From Mesorhizobium sp. BR1-1-16 (GTDB lineage: Bacteria; Pseudomonadota; Alphaproteobacteria; Rhizobiales; Kaistiaceae), in NCBI RefSeq assembly GCF_020165495.1, contig NZ_JAIUIE010000016.1, positions 1 to 64,000 of the forward strand: a stretch of 64,000 nucleotides of DNA, in the 5' to 3' direction. A program made the translations under genes and the position numbers. How positions within the stretch are numbered: the stretch's first letter is position 1; each line of letters opens with the position of its first letter. Positions 34,332-44,082 of the stretch are shown here, piece by piece. The notes under the pieces are model-generated. The model made no database searches and was not told where the DNA came from. It saw only the letters and a list, made by a program, of their open reading frames with translations.

Positions 34332-35516
34332 ATGCTGCGTGCCATCATCGCCACGGTGTTCCTGCTGATCGTGGGCGCAATCTGCGGCCTGCTGATTTTC
34401 ATGAACGTCTTCTTCGACAAGGCGACGGCGCAGTTCTTCGCCAACATGAAACGCCCGGTCGTGACGGTTTCGGCCATCGAGGTAAAGCCGTCGACATGGA
34501 AGCCCGGCATCAGCGCCGTCGGCACCGTCGCCGCCTCGCAGGGCGTCGACGTCGCGGTCCAGGCCGGCGGCATCGTCGAGCAGATCCTGTTCAAGGCGAA
34601 CGACAAGGTCCAGAAGGGCCAGCTCCTGGTTCAGATCGATGACGCCGTCGATCGCGCCGGTCTTGCCAGCGCCAAGACATCGGTTTCCGTGTCGCAGGAC
34701 GCCCTGACCCGCTCGCAGGCCCTGCTTGACCGCAAGGTCGGCACGATCGCCTCGCAGCAGGACGCCCAGAACGCACTCGACAAGGCCAAGGGCGCGCTGC
34801 AGCAGATCGAGGCAACGGTCGACCAGAAGGCGATCAAGGCGCCGTTTGCCGGCACGATCGGCATTCCGAAGATTGACGTTGGCCAATATGTCCAGCCCGG
34901 CACGGTCATCGCCACGCTGCAGGACCTCGACACGATGAAGGTCAACTTCACCGTTCCCGAGCAGCAGCTCAGCTCGTTGAAGATCGGCCAGACGGCGAAG
35001 TTCGGCCTCACCGAGGACAACCTCAACTATACCGGCCAGATCACCGGCATCGATCCCAAGATCGACCAGGCATCACGCCTTGTGACGCTTCAGGCTTTGG
35101 TCAGCAATTCCGATGGCGCATTGCGCCCCGGCATGTTCATCCATGTCCGCGTCGACCTTCCGGTCGAGGACAATGTCATCGCCGTGCCCCAGACCGCCGT
35201 GACGATCAGCCTTTACGGCACCTACGTCTACGTCCTCGACAAGCCGCAAGCCGCCGCGGCCACGCCTGCGGCCGCCACCGACGATAAGGCCGCCGCCGCG
35301 CCGCCGGCAGCCGCCGGCCCCGATCTCGTCGCCAAGCAGGTCTTCGTCACCACCGGTCGCCGCTCGGGCGATTCGATCGAGGTGCTCAAGGGCCTCGAGG
35401 CTGGAGAGATGATCGCGACGTCTGGCCAGAACAAGCTCTCGCCCGGCAGTCCCGTCGCGATCGACAAGGATGGCGAGCCGCCGCAGGGCGCCGTGAAGCC
35501 GGCGGGAGCGCTCTGA
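34332..35516 (+). CDS. RND efflux periplasmic adaptor (membrane fusion protein)
   Basis: 394 aa. N-terminal membrane anchor (AIIATVFLLIVGAICGLLIFMNV) without lipobox Cys; lipoyl half (VDVAVQAGGIVEQILFKANDKVQKGQLLVQIDD), helical hairpin, second lipoyl half (IKAPFAGTIGIPKIDVGQYVQPG), then beta-barrel. An Ala/Pro-rich insert lies near residues 305-330. It links the inner-membrane pump to an outer-membrane channel, no gene for which is in the window. The start at 34332 is chosen because it begins at the anchor; 34281 is possible but lacks a ribosome site. 2 nt before the pump gene. Confidence 0.92.
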   Translation: MLRAIIATVFLLIVGAICGLLIFMNVFFDKATAQFFANMKRPVVTVSAIEVKPSTWKPGISAVGTVAASQGVDVAVQAGGIVEQILFKANDKVQKGQLLVQIDDAVDRAGLASAKTSVSVSQDALTRSQALLDRKVGTIASQQDAQNALDKAKGALQQIEATVDQKAIKAPFAGTIGIPKIDVGQYVQPGTVIATLQDLDTMKVNFTVPEQQLSSLKIGQTAKFGLTEDNLNYTGQITGIDPKIDQASRLVTLQALVSNSDGALRPGMFIHVRVDLPVEDNVIAVPQTAVTISLYGTYVYVLDKPQAAAATPAAATDDKAAAAPPAAAGPDLVAKQVFVTTGRRSGDSIEVLKGLEAGEMIATSGQNKLSPGSPVAIDKDGEPPQGAVKPAGAL

Positions 35517-35518
35517 CA

Positions 35519-38500
35519 ATGGGTTTCTCCGAACTCTTCATCCGCCGCCCGGTCCTGTCGACGGTCGTCAGCCTGATGATCCTGCTGCTCGGCGCCCAGG
35601 GCATCCTGTCGATGTCCGTCCGGCAATATCCCAAGGTGGACGAGACCGTGATCACGGTCACGACCGCCTATCCGGGCGCCAGCTCGGACGTCATCCAGGG
35701 CTTTATCACCTCGACGATCACCAAGTCGGTCTCGGCCGCCGAGGGCGTCGATTATGTGACATCATCGAGCGCGCTCGGCCTTTCGACCGTCTCGGTCCAC
35801 ATGCGTCTCAACACCGACCCTGACAAGGCACTGACCGAGGTCATCGCCAAGGTGCAGCAGGTACGCGGCGACCTTCCGACCGAAGCGAAGGACCCTGTGA
35901 TCCAGAAGGGCACCGGCTTCTCCTTCGCGCTCATGTATCTTGCCGCGCGCAGCGATACGATGAATGCGCAGCAGCTGACGGATTACCTGATCCGCGTGAT
36001 CCAGCCACGCTTTGCCACCGTCAACGGCGTCGCCAACGCCGACGTGCTCGGCGCGCAGGAATTCGCGATGCGCGTCTGGCTCGATCCGATGGAGCTCGCC
36101 TCACGCCAGGTGACGGCGACCGACGTGCTCAGCGCGATCACCTCGTCGAACTTCCTGTCGGCACCCGGCAAGACCAAGAACGAGTACTACGCCTATTCGA
36201 TCGAGGCGAAGACGACGCTGCAGGATCCCGAGACATTCGGTGCCCTGCCGATCCGCACCAATGGCGACGAGGTGGTCCGCCTGCGCGATGTCGCGCGGAT
36301 CGAACTCGCCGCCGCCTCCAACGATACGCGCGTTCGCTTCAACGGCGAGGACGGCGTCTTCCTCGGCATCTTCCAGACGCCGTCAGCCAACCCGCTCGAC
36401 GTTTCGGCTGGCGTTCGCGCCGAGCTGCCGCTGATCCAGTCCTCGCTGCCAGCCGGGATGCATATCGAGCTCGTCTACGACTCCACCGAGGCGATCAGTG
36501 CCTCGATCGAGGAGGTGCTGCACACGATCGTCGAGGCGGCGCTCATCGTCGTCGTCGTGATCCTGCTGTTCCTCGGCTCGTTCCGCTCGGTGGTCATCCC
36601 GATCGTCACGATCCCGCTGTCGCTGATCGGCGTCTGCTTCATGTTGTGGGCGCTCGGCTATTCGCTGAACACGCTCACGCTGCTGGCGATGGTGCTGGCG
36701 ATCGGCCTCGTCGTCGATGACGCCATCGTTGTGGTGGAAAACATCCACCGCCATATCGACGAGGGACTGCCGCCGATGAAGGCAGCAATCGTCGGCATGC
36801 AGGAGATCACGGGCGCCGTCATCTCGATGACGGTGACACTCGCCGCGGTCTACGCGCCAATCGCCTTCACACAGGGCGTCACCGGCGCGCTATTCCGCGA
36901 ATTCTCGCTGACCTTGGCCGGTGCGGTGGTTCTTTCAGGCTTCATCGCGCTGACCATTTCACCAATGATGGCGGCCTATCTGCTGAAGCCCGGCGGCAGC
37001 CGCCTGCAGCATTTCATCGACCGGATTTTCTCCAGGTTCAGCGGCTGGTATGGCCGCCGGCTCGAGGGCTCGCTGCGGGTCCGCCCGATCACGCTCCTGA
37101 TCGTCGTCGTCGTGATCGGCACGGTCGGTTTCCTCTTCGTGAATACCAAATCCGAGCTTGCGCCCGAAGAGGACCAGGGTGCGATGTTTGCGCTGATCAA
37201 CGCACCGCAATATGCGACCGTCGATTACACGCAACATTATGTCGACCAGATCGCGCAGCGCACCAAGGATATCCCTGAGCGGCAGGCGCTGTTCTCGATC
37301 GCCGGCAGCGGCGCCGCCAACTCGGCTTTTTCCGGCATGGTACTGAAGCCCTGGGACCAGCGGACGCGTTCGCAGGCCCAAGTGCAGCAGGAAGTGCAGG
37401 GCCGGCTCGACAAGGTGGCCGGTGTGCAGGCCTTCGTCTTCGGCGTGCCCTCGCTTCCAGGCACCGGCGGCGGCCTGCCGATCCAGATGGTGGTGCAGTC
37501 GACCGCCGCGGCCGATCGCGTCTATGAGGTCGCCGAAGAGATCAAGAACCGCGCCCAGGCCTCGGGCAAGTTCATCGTGGTACAGAACTCGCTCTCCTTC
37601 GATACGCCGAAGGTCAATGTCACCATCGATCGCGCCCGCGCCGCCGCCCTCGGCGTCTCGATCGCCGATATCGGTAACACGCTGACCTTGCTGGTCGGCG
37701 AGAACGGCATCTCGAAATTCGACCGCGAGGCCCGCGCCTACGACATCATCACGCAGGTGCCGCAGCAGTACCGCAACAATCCCGAGAGCCTCGGCACGTT
37801 CTTCGTCCGCTCGCAATCGGGCAAGATGGTGCCGCTGTCGGCGGTGGTGACGATTTCCACCCAGGGTTCGGCACCGGCGATCGAGCAGTTCAACCAGCTC
37901 AACTCCGCGACGCTCTCGGCTTTGCCCGTACCCGGCGTCACCTCGGGCACAGGCCTTGCCGCATTGCAGGACATCGCCCGCGAGGTGATGCCGCAGGGCT
38001 TCTTCATCGAATATGCCGGCCAGTCGCGAACGGAAATCGAGACCGGCAACACGCTGCTGATCGTGTTCGGCCTCGCCATCGTCGTCATCTATCTCGTGCT
38101 GGCAGCGCAGTTCGAGAGCTTCCGCGATCCGCTCATCATCATGATGTCGGTGCCGTTGTCGCTGTTCGGTGCTGTTGCCGTGCTGAATGTCTGTTCGCGG
38201 CTCGGCAATTTCGTGCCGGCGCTCTCGGGTGGAACGCTCAACATCTACAGTCAGGTCGGGCTGATCACGCTGGTCGGCCTTATCACCAAGCACGGCATCC
38301 TGATGGTGGAGTTCGCCAACCAGCTGCGCGAGGAGCGTGGCCTCAACAAGCATGACGCGATCGTCGAATCGGCCCGGGTCCGCCTTCGTCCGATCCTGAT
38401 GACCACCGCGGCCATGGTGTTCGGTGTCATCCCGCTGATCCTGTCGGTCGGCGCCGGCGCCAAGGCCCGGTTCGCGATGGGCATCGTCATTGCCTCGGGC

Positions 38501-38698
38501 ATGTCGGTCGGCACGATCTTCACGCTGTTCGTGGTGCCGATGTTCTACACCTATCTCTCCAGCGCCCATCGCCGCCATACCGACGACGATGCCGCCGCGC
38601 CCGAGGCCGTCGCCCATCCCGAGACAAAGCTCGCCGACGGAACGCCCATGCCTCCGCCCGCGGCCGAGCCGCCGCCCGGCGCGCTGCCGGCGCACTGA
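35519..38698 (+). CDS. RND multidrug efflux transporter, AcrB/MexB type
   Basis: 1059 aa. It starts FSELFIRRPVLSTVVSLMILLLG; the proton-relay Asp pair D400-D401 lies in GLVVDDAIVVVENIHRHIDEG; a second repeat has TLVGLITKHGILMVEFANQLREERG. Twelve membrane helices and two large periplasmic loops fit the length. This is the HAE-1 group, for drug, detergent or fatty-acid-like efflux. The C-terminal tail is Pro/Ala-rich. Co-transcribed with the adaptor and followed by a strong terminator. Confidence 0.95.
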   Translation: MGFSELFIRRPVLSTVVSLMILLLGAQGILSMSVRQYPKVDETVITVTTAYPGASSDVIQGFITSTITKSVSAAEGVDYVTSSSALGLSTVSVHMRLNTDPDKALTEVIAKVQQVRGDLPTEAKDPVIQKGTGFSFALMYLAARSDTMNAQQLTDYLIRVIQPRFATVNGVANADVLGAQEFAMRVWLDPMELASRQVTATDVLSAITSSNFLSAPGKTKNEYYAYSIEAKTTLQDPETFGALPIRTNGDEVVRLRDVARIELAAASNDTRVRFNGEDGVFLGIFQTPSANPLDVSAGVRAELPLIQSSLPAGMHIELVYDSTEAISASIEEVLHTIVEAALIVVVVILLFLGSFRSVVIPIVTIPLSLIGVCFMLWALGYSLNTLTLLAMVLAIGLVVDDAIVVVENIHRHIDEGLPPMKAAIVGMQEITGAVISMTVTLAAVYAPIAFTQGVTGALFREFSLTLAGAVVLSGFIALTISPMMAAYLLKPGGSRLQHFIDRIFSRFSGWYGRRLEGSLRVRPITLLIVVVVIGTVGFLFVNTKSELAPEEDQGAMFALINAPQYATVDYTQHYVDQIAQRTKDIPERQALFSIAGSGAANSAFSGMVLKPWDQRTRSQAQVQQEVQGRLDKVAGVQAFVFGVPSLPGTGGGLPIQMVVQSTAAADRVYEVAEEIKNRAQASGKFIVVQNSLSFDTPKVNVTIDRARAAALGVSIADIGNTLTLLVGENGISKFDREARAYDIITQVPQQYRNNPESLGTFFVRSQSGKMVPLSAVVTISTQGSAPAIEQFNQLNSATLSALPVPGVTSGTGLAALQDIAREVMPQGFFIEYAGQSRTEIETGNTLLIVFGLAIVVIYLVLAAQFESFRDPLIIMMSVPLSLFGAVAVLNVCSRLGNFVPALSGGTLNIYSQVGLITLVGLITKHGILMVEFANQLREERGLNKHDAIVESARVRLRPILMTTAAMVFGVIPLILSVGAGAKARFAMGIVIASGMSVGTIFTLFVVPMFYTYLSSAHRRHTDDDAAAPEAVAHPETKLADGTPMPPPAAEPPPGALPAH

Positions 38699-38700
38699 TC

Positions 38701-38736
38701 AATCAAAAGGCCGGCGCTCGCGCCGGCCTTTTGATT
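38701..38736. terminator. Strong terminator after the RND operon
   Basis: Perfect 16-bp stem (38701-38716 with 38721-38736) with loop CTCG; the descending arm ends in CCTTTTGATT, so the T-run is part of the stem and works on both strands. Confidence 0.9.
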
Positions 38737-38799
38737 TCAGGGGGCATCCGGCATGATGCGCCCGCACTTCTTCCTGCCTGTCCTCAAGGAATGCACGAC

Positions 38800-39738
38800 A
38801 TGCTGAAACGGCTGATCCTGCCTGCCCTCCTCCTGATCAGCGCTGCCGCGCCGGGCTTCGCCGACGATACGGACGCAATGAAGTCCGCCGGCGCTACCGA
38901 AATGGCGCGGCCGGCCGGCGCCACCGAGGAGAGCACGGTCAAGATCACGCGCGGCGGCGAGACTATCGTTGGCACGCTCGAAATGCCGAAGGGCGCCGTG
39001 AAGCCGCCGGTTGTCCTGCTTTTGCACGGGTTCACCGGTTCGCGCGACGAGCTTGCGATCAAGGGCACCAATGAGGGCATCTTCTCGCGCACCGCGCGCA
39101 TCCTTGCCGAACGCGGCATTGCCAGCCTGCGCATCGATTTCACCGGCTCGGGCGAGAGCTCCGGCAAATGGGAGGATATGACCGCGACGAGCGAAATCGC
39201 CGACGGCATCGCCGCCTTCGACTGGCTGAAGACGTCTGAACTCGTCGATCCCACCCGGATCCATGTGCTCGGCTGGAGCCTCGGCGGTCTGGTGGCCGCC
39301 CATGTCGCGGCCGAACGTCCCGTCGCCAGCGCGACGCTTTGGGCAGCTGCCGCCGATCCGACCTATAATTTCGCGCATTTCATCGGCCCGGAAGCGGTCG
39401 AGGCCGCCATCGCGGATCCCGATCCGGCGCGCGTCGTCGAGATGACGCTGCCCTGGGGCATCAAGACCAAGCTGAAGACCAACTTCTTCAAGTCATTGAC
39501 GACGGTTGACCCGGTCGCGGCGATTACCCGCTACAAGGGCCCGCTCTTCGTCATCGTCGGCACCAAGGACATCATCGTCACGCCGCAGCCGGCTGCTGGC
39601 GAGATCTTCCTCACCTATCACGACGGCCCGGAGAAGATCATGATCCTGCCAACCGACCATGGCTTCGATGCCGTCACCGGCCCGGAGACGGTCGACACCA
39701 TGGCCGCGGCGAGCCTCGCCTTCATCGAAGGCAAATAG
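38800..39738 (+). CDS. Exported alpha/beta hydrolase
   Basis: 312 aa. A signal peptide (KRLILPALLLISAAAPGFA) is followed by a serine hydrolase fold: oxyanion block LLLHGFTGSRDE, nucleophile elbow LGWSLGG (GxSxG), and the catalytic His in LPTDHGFDAV. It resembles esterase/dienelactone-type hydrolases; substrate unknown. The ATG at 38800 has AAGGA 9 nt upstream, whereas the in-frame ATG at 38791 touches that site. Single gene after a terminator. Confidence 0.87.
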   Translation: MLKRLILPALLLISAAAPGFADDTDAMKSAGATEMARPAGATEESTVKITRGGETIVGTLEMPKGAVKPPVVLLLHGFTGSRDELAIKGTNEGIFSRTARILAERGIASLRIDFTGSGESSGKWEDMTATSEIADGIAAFDWLKTSELVDPTRIHVLGWSLGGLVAAHVAAERPVASATLWAAAADPTYNFAHFIGPEAVEAAIADPDPARVVEMTLPWGIKTKLKTNFFKSLTTVDPVAAITRYKGPLFVIVGTKDIIVTPQPAAGEIFLTYHDGPEKIMILPTDHGFDAVTGPETVDTMAAASLAFIEGK

Positions 39739-39761
39739 CCCGGACGACGACAGGTCTGAAG

Positions 39762-39793
39762 GCCCGGACGGTCACCGCCGTCTGGGCGTTCTT
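39762..39793 (+). terminator. Hairpin between convergent hydrolase and SDR genes
   Basis: 10-bp stem with one G-T pair (39762-39771 with 39778-39787), 6-nt loop, followed by GTTCTT. Likely a weak intrinsic terminator for the hydrolase gene. Confidence 0.55.
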
Positions 39794-39796
39794 CAC

Positions 39797-40552
39797 TTAT
39801 AGGGCGAAGCCGCCATCGGCTGAGAAGCACTGGCCGGTCGTGTAGCTCGCCTCGTCGGAGGCGAGGTAGACGGCGAGCCACGCGATCTCGTCCGCCGTGC
39901 CAAGCCGGCCCATCGGCTGCCGATCGACGAATTGCTGGCGGATTTCCTCGACGCTCTTGCCGGTCTTTGCCGCCTGATCGGCGATGCGGCCATCGAGCGA
40001 CGGCGACTGGATCGTGCCCGGCGCGATGGCGTTCACGCGGACGCCCTGGCGGATATGGTCGGCCGCCACCGCCTTGGTGAGACCGATCACCGCTGCCTTC
40101 GAGGCGCCATAGGCATAGCGGTTGGCAAGTCCGCGGATCGAGCTGGCCCCCGAGGCGATATTGATGATCGAGCCCGCGCCGGAATCGAGCATGCCCGGCA
40201 GGAAGGCACGGATCGTTCGGTGCATCGACTTCACATTGACGTCGAACGAGAAGTCCCAATCCTCGTCTGACGTCGTCAGCGCCGACCCGTGATGGACGAA
40301 GCCGGCACAATTGAAGAGAATGTCGACCGGGCCGACATCGGCTGCGAGCGCCTCGACGGCCTTGGTGCTGCGCACATCGAGCGGATGGATCTCGGTGATG
40401 CCCTGCTCGGGCAGATCCGCCAGCAGGGTGCCGTTCAGATCGGTCGCGATCACGGTCGCGCCCTCGGCAGCGAAGGCAATGGCGGTGGCGCGGCCGATAC
40501 CGGCGCCGGCGGCGGTGAGAAAGGCGCGCTTGCCTTCGAGACGGCGTGTCAT
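39797..40552 (-). CDS. SDR family oxidoreductase
   Basis: 251 aa, classical SDR. Cofactor motif TAAGAGIGRATA (TGxxxGxG type), NCAGFVHHG (NAG), catalytic Ser in INIASGASS, YAYGASKAAV (YxxxK), and C-terminal GQCFSADGGFAL. The overall look, including DLPEQGITEIHPLDVR, resembles DHRS6-like 3-hydroxybutyrate and 2-keto-3-deoxy-L-fuconate dehydrogenases, so a sugar-acid or hydroxy-acid dehydrogenase role is likely; the exact substrate is not set. GGAGGAG lies 5 nt before the ATG at 40552. Confidence 0.87.
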   Translation of the reverse strand: MTRRLEGKRAFLTAAGAGIGRATAIAFAAEGATVIATDLNGTLLADLPEQGITEIHPLDVRSTKAVEALAADVGPVDILFNCAGFVHHGSALTTSDEDWDFSFDVNVKSMHRTIRAFLPGMLDSGAGSIINIASGASSIRGLANRYAYGASKAAVIGLTKAVAADHIRQGVRVNAIAPGTIQSPSLDGRIADQAAKTGKSVEEIRQQFVDRQPMGRLGTADEIAWLAVYLASDEASYTTGQCFSADGGFAL

Positions 40553-40587
40553 GATGCTCCTCCCAGAGCGATGTTGGTGGTTGTTTG

Positions 40588-41067
40588 TCAGAGCGGTGGC
40601 GGGGTTTCCCCGCACAGTGCCTTCGCCATATGGACGCGGCGGCGCTGCCCGATCACCTCGATGCTCGATACAGCAAAGCCCTTGCGGCCATACCAGTCGA
40701 TATTGAATGTCATCAGCGCATTGACCGTCAAAGAGATCTGGTCGCGCGATGATCGGAGCGCCCGGCTTTCGGCATGGGCGATCAGCTGGTTGCCGATGCC
40801 GCGCCCCTTGGCGCGCGGCGCGACCGCGATGCTCTCAATGTACAATTCATCAGGCCTAGGCTCGAGGATCAGCGCGCCGCAAAGGCCGTTATCGTCCTCT
40901 GCGAGCCAGACTTCCCACTGCTCCAGGACCGCGTCGTAGTCCCAGCCGAGCGGTGTCGGTACGCCGCCGATGATCGCCCGATTTGGCTCATAGGCTGCCA
41001 TCTGCATGGCGACGAGCGCGTCCCGATCGCTGGGTTCGGCTCGCCGGAGGACGACCCGATCAGGCAC
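40588..41067 (-). CDS. GNAT N-acetyltransferase
   Basis: 159 aa. RRAEPSDRDALVAMQMAAYEPN at the start and motif A in ESIAVAPRAKGRGIGNQLIAHAE, then WYGRKGF near the end, typical for small GNAT enzymes. Substrate unknown. A GTG start at 41067 overlaps the preceding gene's end by 8 nt, so it is translationally coupled to the fused GNAT gene. No ATG is available in the right place, and the GTG has GGGGA directly in front, so the start is moderately certain. Confidence 0.8.
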   Translation of the reverse strand: MPDRVVLRRAEPSDRDALVAMQMAAYEPNRAIIGGVPTPLGWDYDAVLEQWEVWLAEDDNGLCGALILEPRPDELYIESIAVAPRAKGRGIGNQLIAHAESRALRSSRDQISLTVNALMTFNIDWYGRKGFAVSSIEVIGQRRRVHMAKALCGETPPPL

Positions 41068-41944
41068 TCCCCGTTCCCTCGCGCAGCGCTGCGAGGCTGG
41101 AGCGCTGGATGCCGTCCTCGCCGAAATTTTCCGGATCGAGCCATGCCTCGAACGCGGCCTTCGCGCGCGGCCATTCATGATTGAGCATCGAGAACCAGGC
41201 GGTATCCCGGTTGCGACCCTTGACGATCATGTGCTGACGGAACGTGCCCTCGTAGGTGAAGCCGAGACGGAGCGCCGCGCGCCGCGACGGCGCGTTGAGA
41301 GCGTTGCACTTCCACTCATAGCGCCGATAGCCGAGATCCTCGAAGGCGTGCCGCGCCATCAGGTACATCGCCTCGGTCGCGCCGCGCGTCTGCTGCAGCA
41401 GCGGCGAATAGAGAATGTTGCCGACTTCGACGACCCTGTCGGTCGGCGCGATCCGCAGATAGGTCGCGTGTCCGACGGCCGCCCCGCTCGCCCGATCGAT
41501 GATCGCGAACAAGAGCGGATCGGATTTCTCCGCCGCCGCCGCATAATGCGCGGTGAAGCTGTCGAGATCGGGAAACGGACCTGATGCCAGATAGGCCCAG
41601 AGGTCATCGCGACCGGCGACCGCCTCGAACAGCGCAGGCGCATGCGCCTCGGCATCGAAAGGAACGAGATCGACGACGCTTCCCTCGATCGTCACGGGGC
41701 GCGGCGGCACAGCCGGCACAGGATCGACGAGATCGCCGAGCGGCACGCTGCCGACTGGTGCACTCGCCATGGTCTCCCGGCGCTTCGGCACCGGAACACC
41801 GCGGCGCTTCAGCTCCTGCTTGATGCTTTCGGGAATATCGCGACAGCCGCAATGCGCGGCGTGGTCGAGATGCCATGCGATACGCTGGTCAAGCGTCGCC
41901 TGGGGCGGCATAGGGTTGGCTTCATGCCAGGCCTTGTCGATCAC
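41060..41944 (-). CDS. GNAT N-acetyltransferase fused to a small N-terminal Cys/His module
   Basis: 294 aa. Residues 1-57 form a separate charged module (DKAWHEANPMPPQATLDQR, HLDHAAHCGCRDIPESIK) with a CGC pair and several His. From about residue 85 a RimJ/RimL-type GNAT domain follows (VDLVPFDAEAHAPALFEAV ... YRRYEWKCNALNAPSRRAALRLGFTYEG). The GTG at 41944 has GAGGGAGA about 7 nt upstream. An internal ATG at 41770, with GGGAGA before it, could give a separate GNAT-only product. Function and substrate unknown; in a minus-strand run after the dehydratase. Confidence 0.82.
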   Translation of the reverse strand: MIDKAWHEANPMPPQATLDQRIAWHLDHAAHCGCRDIPESIKQELKRRGVPVPKRRETMASAPVGSVPLGDLVDPVPAVPPRPVTIEGSVVDLVPFDAEAHAPALFEAVAGRDDLWAYLASGPFPDLDSFTAHYAAAAEKSDPLLFAIIDRASGAAVGHATYLRIAPTDRVVEVGNILYSPLLQQTRGATEAMYLMARHAFEDLGYRRYEWKCNALNAPSRRAALRLGFTYEGTFRQHMIVKGRNRDTAWFSMLNHEWPRAKAAFEAWLDPENFGEDGIQRSSLAALREGTGSA

Positions 41945-41984
41945 GGCTCTCCCTCGGCGCTTCGATCGGCAGGACGTGGCCGTC

Positions 41985-42278
41985 TCAGAAGCGTGTTTCG
42001 ATCTCCCAATCCGCGCCGAGTTCGTCCTTCAACGCCGCCGCGATCAGCTGGCCTTCGGCCCGCCAGACGATTTCCGCCTCCGGCGAGGGAAAACCCGTCG
42101 CCGGAGGCAGGGAATCATCGATCACCGCGTCAAAGGCATCGCCCCACGCTTCGATACGATCCGCCAGATCGTCCGAGATGTCGAGATCGTCGATCTCAAT
42201 CGGCTGGGCCGGCTTCCGTTCCGGCACGAGCCAGAGATGGAGACCGATCCCTTCCGGGGCAATGCGCAAATGCGGCAT
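41985..42278 (-). CDS. Small acidic hypothetical protein
   Basis: 97 aa, no family recognised. It starts MPHLRIAPEGIGLHLWLVPERK, is strongly acidic in the middle (EIDDLDISDDLADRIEAWGDAFDAVIDD) and ends DWEIETRF. No signal peptide or membrane segment. It begins 10 nt after the stop of the dehydratase gene and has codon use like its neighbours, so it is probably a real co-transcribed gene; ribosome site weak. Confidence 0.6.
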   Translation of the reverse strand: MPHLRIAPEGIGLHLWLVPERKPAQPIEIDDLDISDDLADRIEAWGDAFDAVIDDSLPPATGFPSPEAEIVWRAEGQLIAAALKDELGADWEIETRF

Positions 42279-42288
42279 GGAGGGTCGC

Positions 42289-44082
42289 TCAGTGATTGTC
42301 GCGCGGAATCCCCATTTCCTGCGCCACATGCTGGTACTTCACGGCCGGCTTCAGCACCATGCCCTCGTCGAACTGGTCGACCAGAACGCGCTGGATCTCC
42401 TGCCAGGGCGTCTGGTTGCCGGCGAAGTGATACCCGCCATGCTTCGAGAGCTCGGCCTTGCGCTCGGCATATTCCTCCGACGAGATCAGGATATCGGCCG
42501 TCCCCTTGGCGAGGTCGATCCGCACCCGGTCGCCGGTCTTGAGCAGCGCGAGGCCGCCATTGGCCGCCGCCTCGGGCGAGGCGTTGAGGATCGAGGGCGA
42601 ACCCGACGTTCCCGACTGGCGGCCATCGCCGATGCAGGGCAGCGCATGGATGCCGCGCTTGATGAGCGCCGCCGGCGGCTGCATGTTCACGACCTCGGCC
42701 CCGCCCGGATAACCGATCGGCCCGGTGCCGCGCATGAAGAGCAGTGTGAATTCGTCGATCTCCAGCGAGGGATCGTCGATCCGGTGGTGATAATCCTCCG
42801 GCCCGTCGAACACGACCGCGCGGCCTTCGAAGGCATTCGGGTCATCAGGGTTGGAGAGATAGCGCTGGCGGAACTCGCCCGAGATCACGCTGGTCTTCAT
42901 GATCGCGCTGTCGAAAAGATTGCCGCGCAGCACGATGAAGCCGGCATCCTTCACGAGAGGCGCGTCATAGGGGAGGATGACGTCGAGATCCTCGCTCTCG
43001 CGGCCGCGGCAATTATCGGCAAGCGTCTTGCCGTTCGCCGTCATCGCGTTGCGGATCTTGCCCTTCTTGACGAGCTCGTTGACGACGGCGGGAACGCCGC
43101 CGGCGCGATGGAACTCCTCGCCGAGATATTTGCCGGCGGGCTGCAGGTTGACCAGCAGCGGGATCTCGTACCCGACCTCCTGCCAGTCATCCATCTTGAT
43201 CGGGACGCCGGCATGCTTGGCGATCGCATTGATATGGATCTGGGCGTTGGTCGAGCCGCCGATCGCCGAATTGACGACGATGGCGTTCTCGATCGCCTCG
43301 CGGGTGATGATGTCGGAAGGCTTCAGGTCTTCCCAGACCATCTCGACCGCGCGCTTGCCGGTCTCATAGGCGATCTGGCCGCGCTCGCGATAGGGCGCCG
43401 GAATGGCCGCGCAGCCCGGCAGCGTCATGCCGAGCGCCTCGGCCAGCGCGTTCATGGTCGAGGCGGTGCCCATGGTGTTGCAATGGCCAACCGACGGCGC
43501 CGAGGAGGCGACGATCTCGATGAATTCGTCATAGTCGATCTCGCCGGCGGCAAGCCGCTCGCGGCTTTTCCAGACGATCGTGCCGGAGCCGGCGCGCTCG
43601 CCCTTCCACCAGCCGTTCAGCATCGGCCCGCCCGAAAGGACGATCGCCGGGATATTGACGGTCGCGGCAGCCATGATGCAGGCCGGCGTCGTCTTGTCGC
43701 AGCCCGTCGTGAGCACGACGCCATCGAGCGGATAGCCGTAGAGAACTTCGACGAGGCCGAGATAGGCGAGGTTGCGGTCAAGCGCCGCGGTCGGCCGCTT
43801 GCCGGTTTCCTGGATCGGATGGACGGGAAACTCCATCGCGAGGCCGCCGGCCGCCGTGATTCCGTCGCGAACGCGCTTGGCGAGATCGAGATGATGACGG
43901 TTGCAGGGCGAAAGGTCCGAGCCGGTCTGCGCGATGCCGATGATCGGCTTGCCCGACTGCAGCTCGTGCCGCGTCAGGCCGTAGTTGAGATAGCGCTCAA
44001 GATAGAGCGCCGTCATGCCGGGATTGTCTGGATTGTCGAACCAGGCCTGAGACCGGAGTTTTTTGGATGTGGTAGAGGTCAT
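42289..44082 (-). CDS. IlvD/Edd-family dehydratase, D-xylonate dehydratase-like
   Basis: 597 aa. Iron-sulfur Cys ligands lie in [26 protein letters not shown] and [39 protein letters not shown] at the start and the C-terminal [27 protein letters not shown] resemble Caulobacter XylD and related pentonate dehydratases more than IlvD of branched-chain amino acid synthesis. It would dehydrate D-xylonate (or L-arabonate) to a 2-keto-3-deoxy acid. The ATG at 44082 has GGGAGA 6 nt upstream. No xylose dehydrogenase or lactonase gene is next to it. Divergent from an aminotransferase gene. Confidence 0.87.
   Translation of the reverse strand: MTSTTSKKLRSQAWFDNPDNPGMTALYLERYLNYGLTRHELQSGKPIIGIAQTGSDLSPCNRHHLDLAKRVRDGITAAGGLAMEFPVHPIQETGKRPTAALDRNLAYLGLVEVLYGYPLDGVVLTTGCDKTTPACIMAAATVNIPAIVLSGGPMLNGWWKGERAGSGTIVWKSRERLAAGEIDYDEFIEIVASSAPSVGHCNTMGTASTMNALAEALGMTLPGCAAIPAPYRERGQIAYETGKRAVEMVWEDLKPSDIITREAIENAIVVNSAIGGSTNAQIHINAIAKHAGVPIKMDDWQEVGYEIPLLVNLQPAGKYLGEEFHRAGGVPAVVNELVKKGKIRNAMTANGKTLADNCRGRESEDLDVILPYDAPLVKDAGFIVLRGNLFDSAIMKTSVISGEFRQRYLSNPDDPNAFEGRAVVFDGPEDYHHRIDDPSLEIDEFTLLFMRGTGPIGYPGGAEVVNMQPPAALIKRGIHALPCIGDGRQSGTSGSPSILNASPEAAANGGLALLKTGDRVRIDLAKGTADILISSEEYAERKAELSKHGGYHFAGNQTPWQEIQRVLVDQFDEGMVLKPAVKYQHVAQEMGIPRDNH

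Noticed and set aside
36959-38695. 578-codon minus-strand frame opposite the RND pump
   Set aside because: Low-complexity His/Asp/Arg-rich product, typical of antisense to GC-rich coding DNA.
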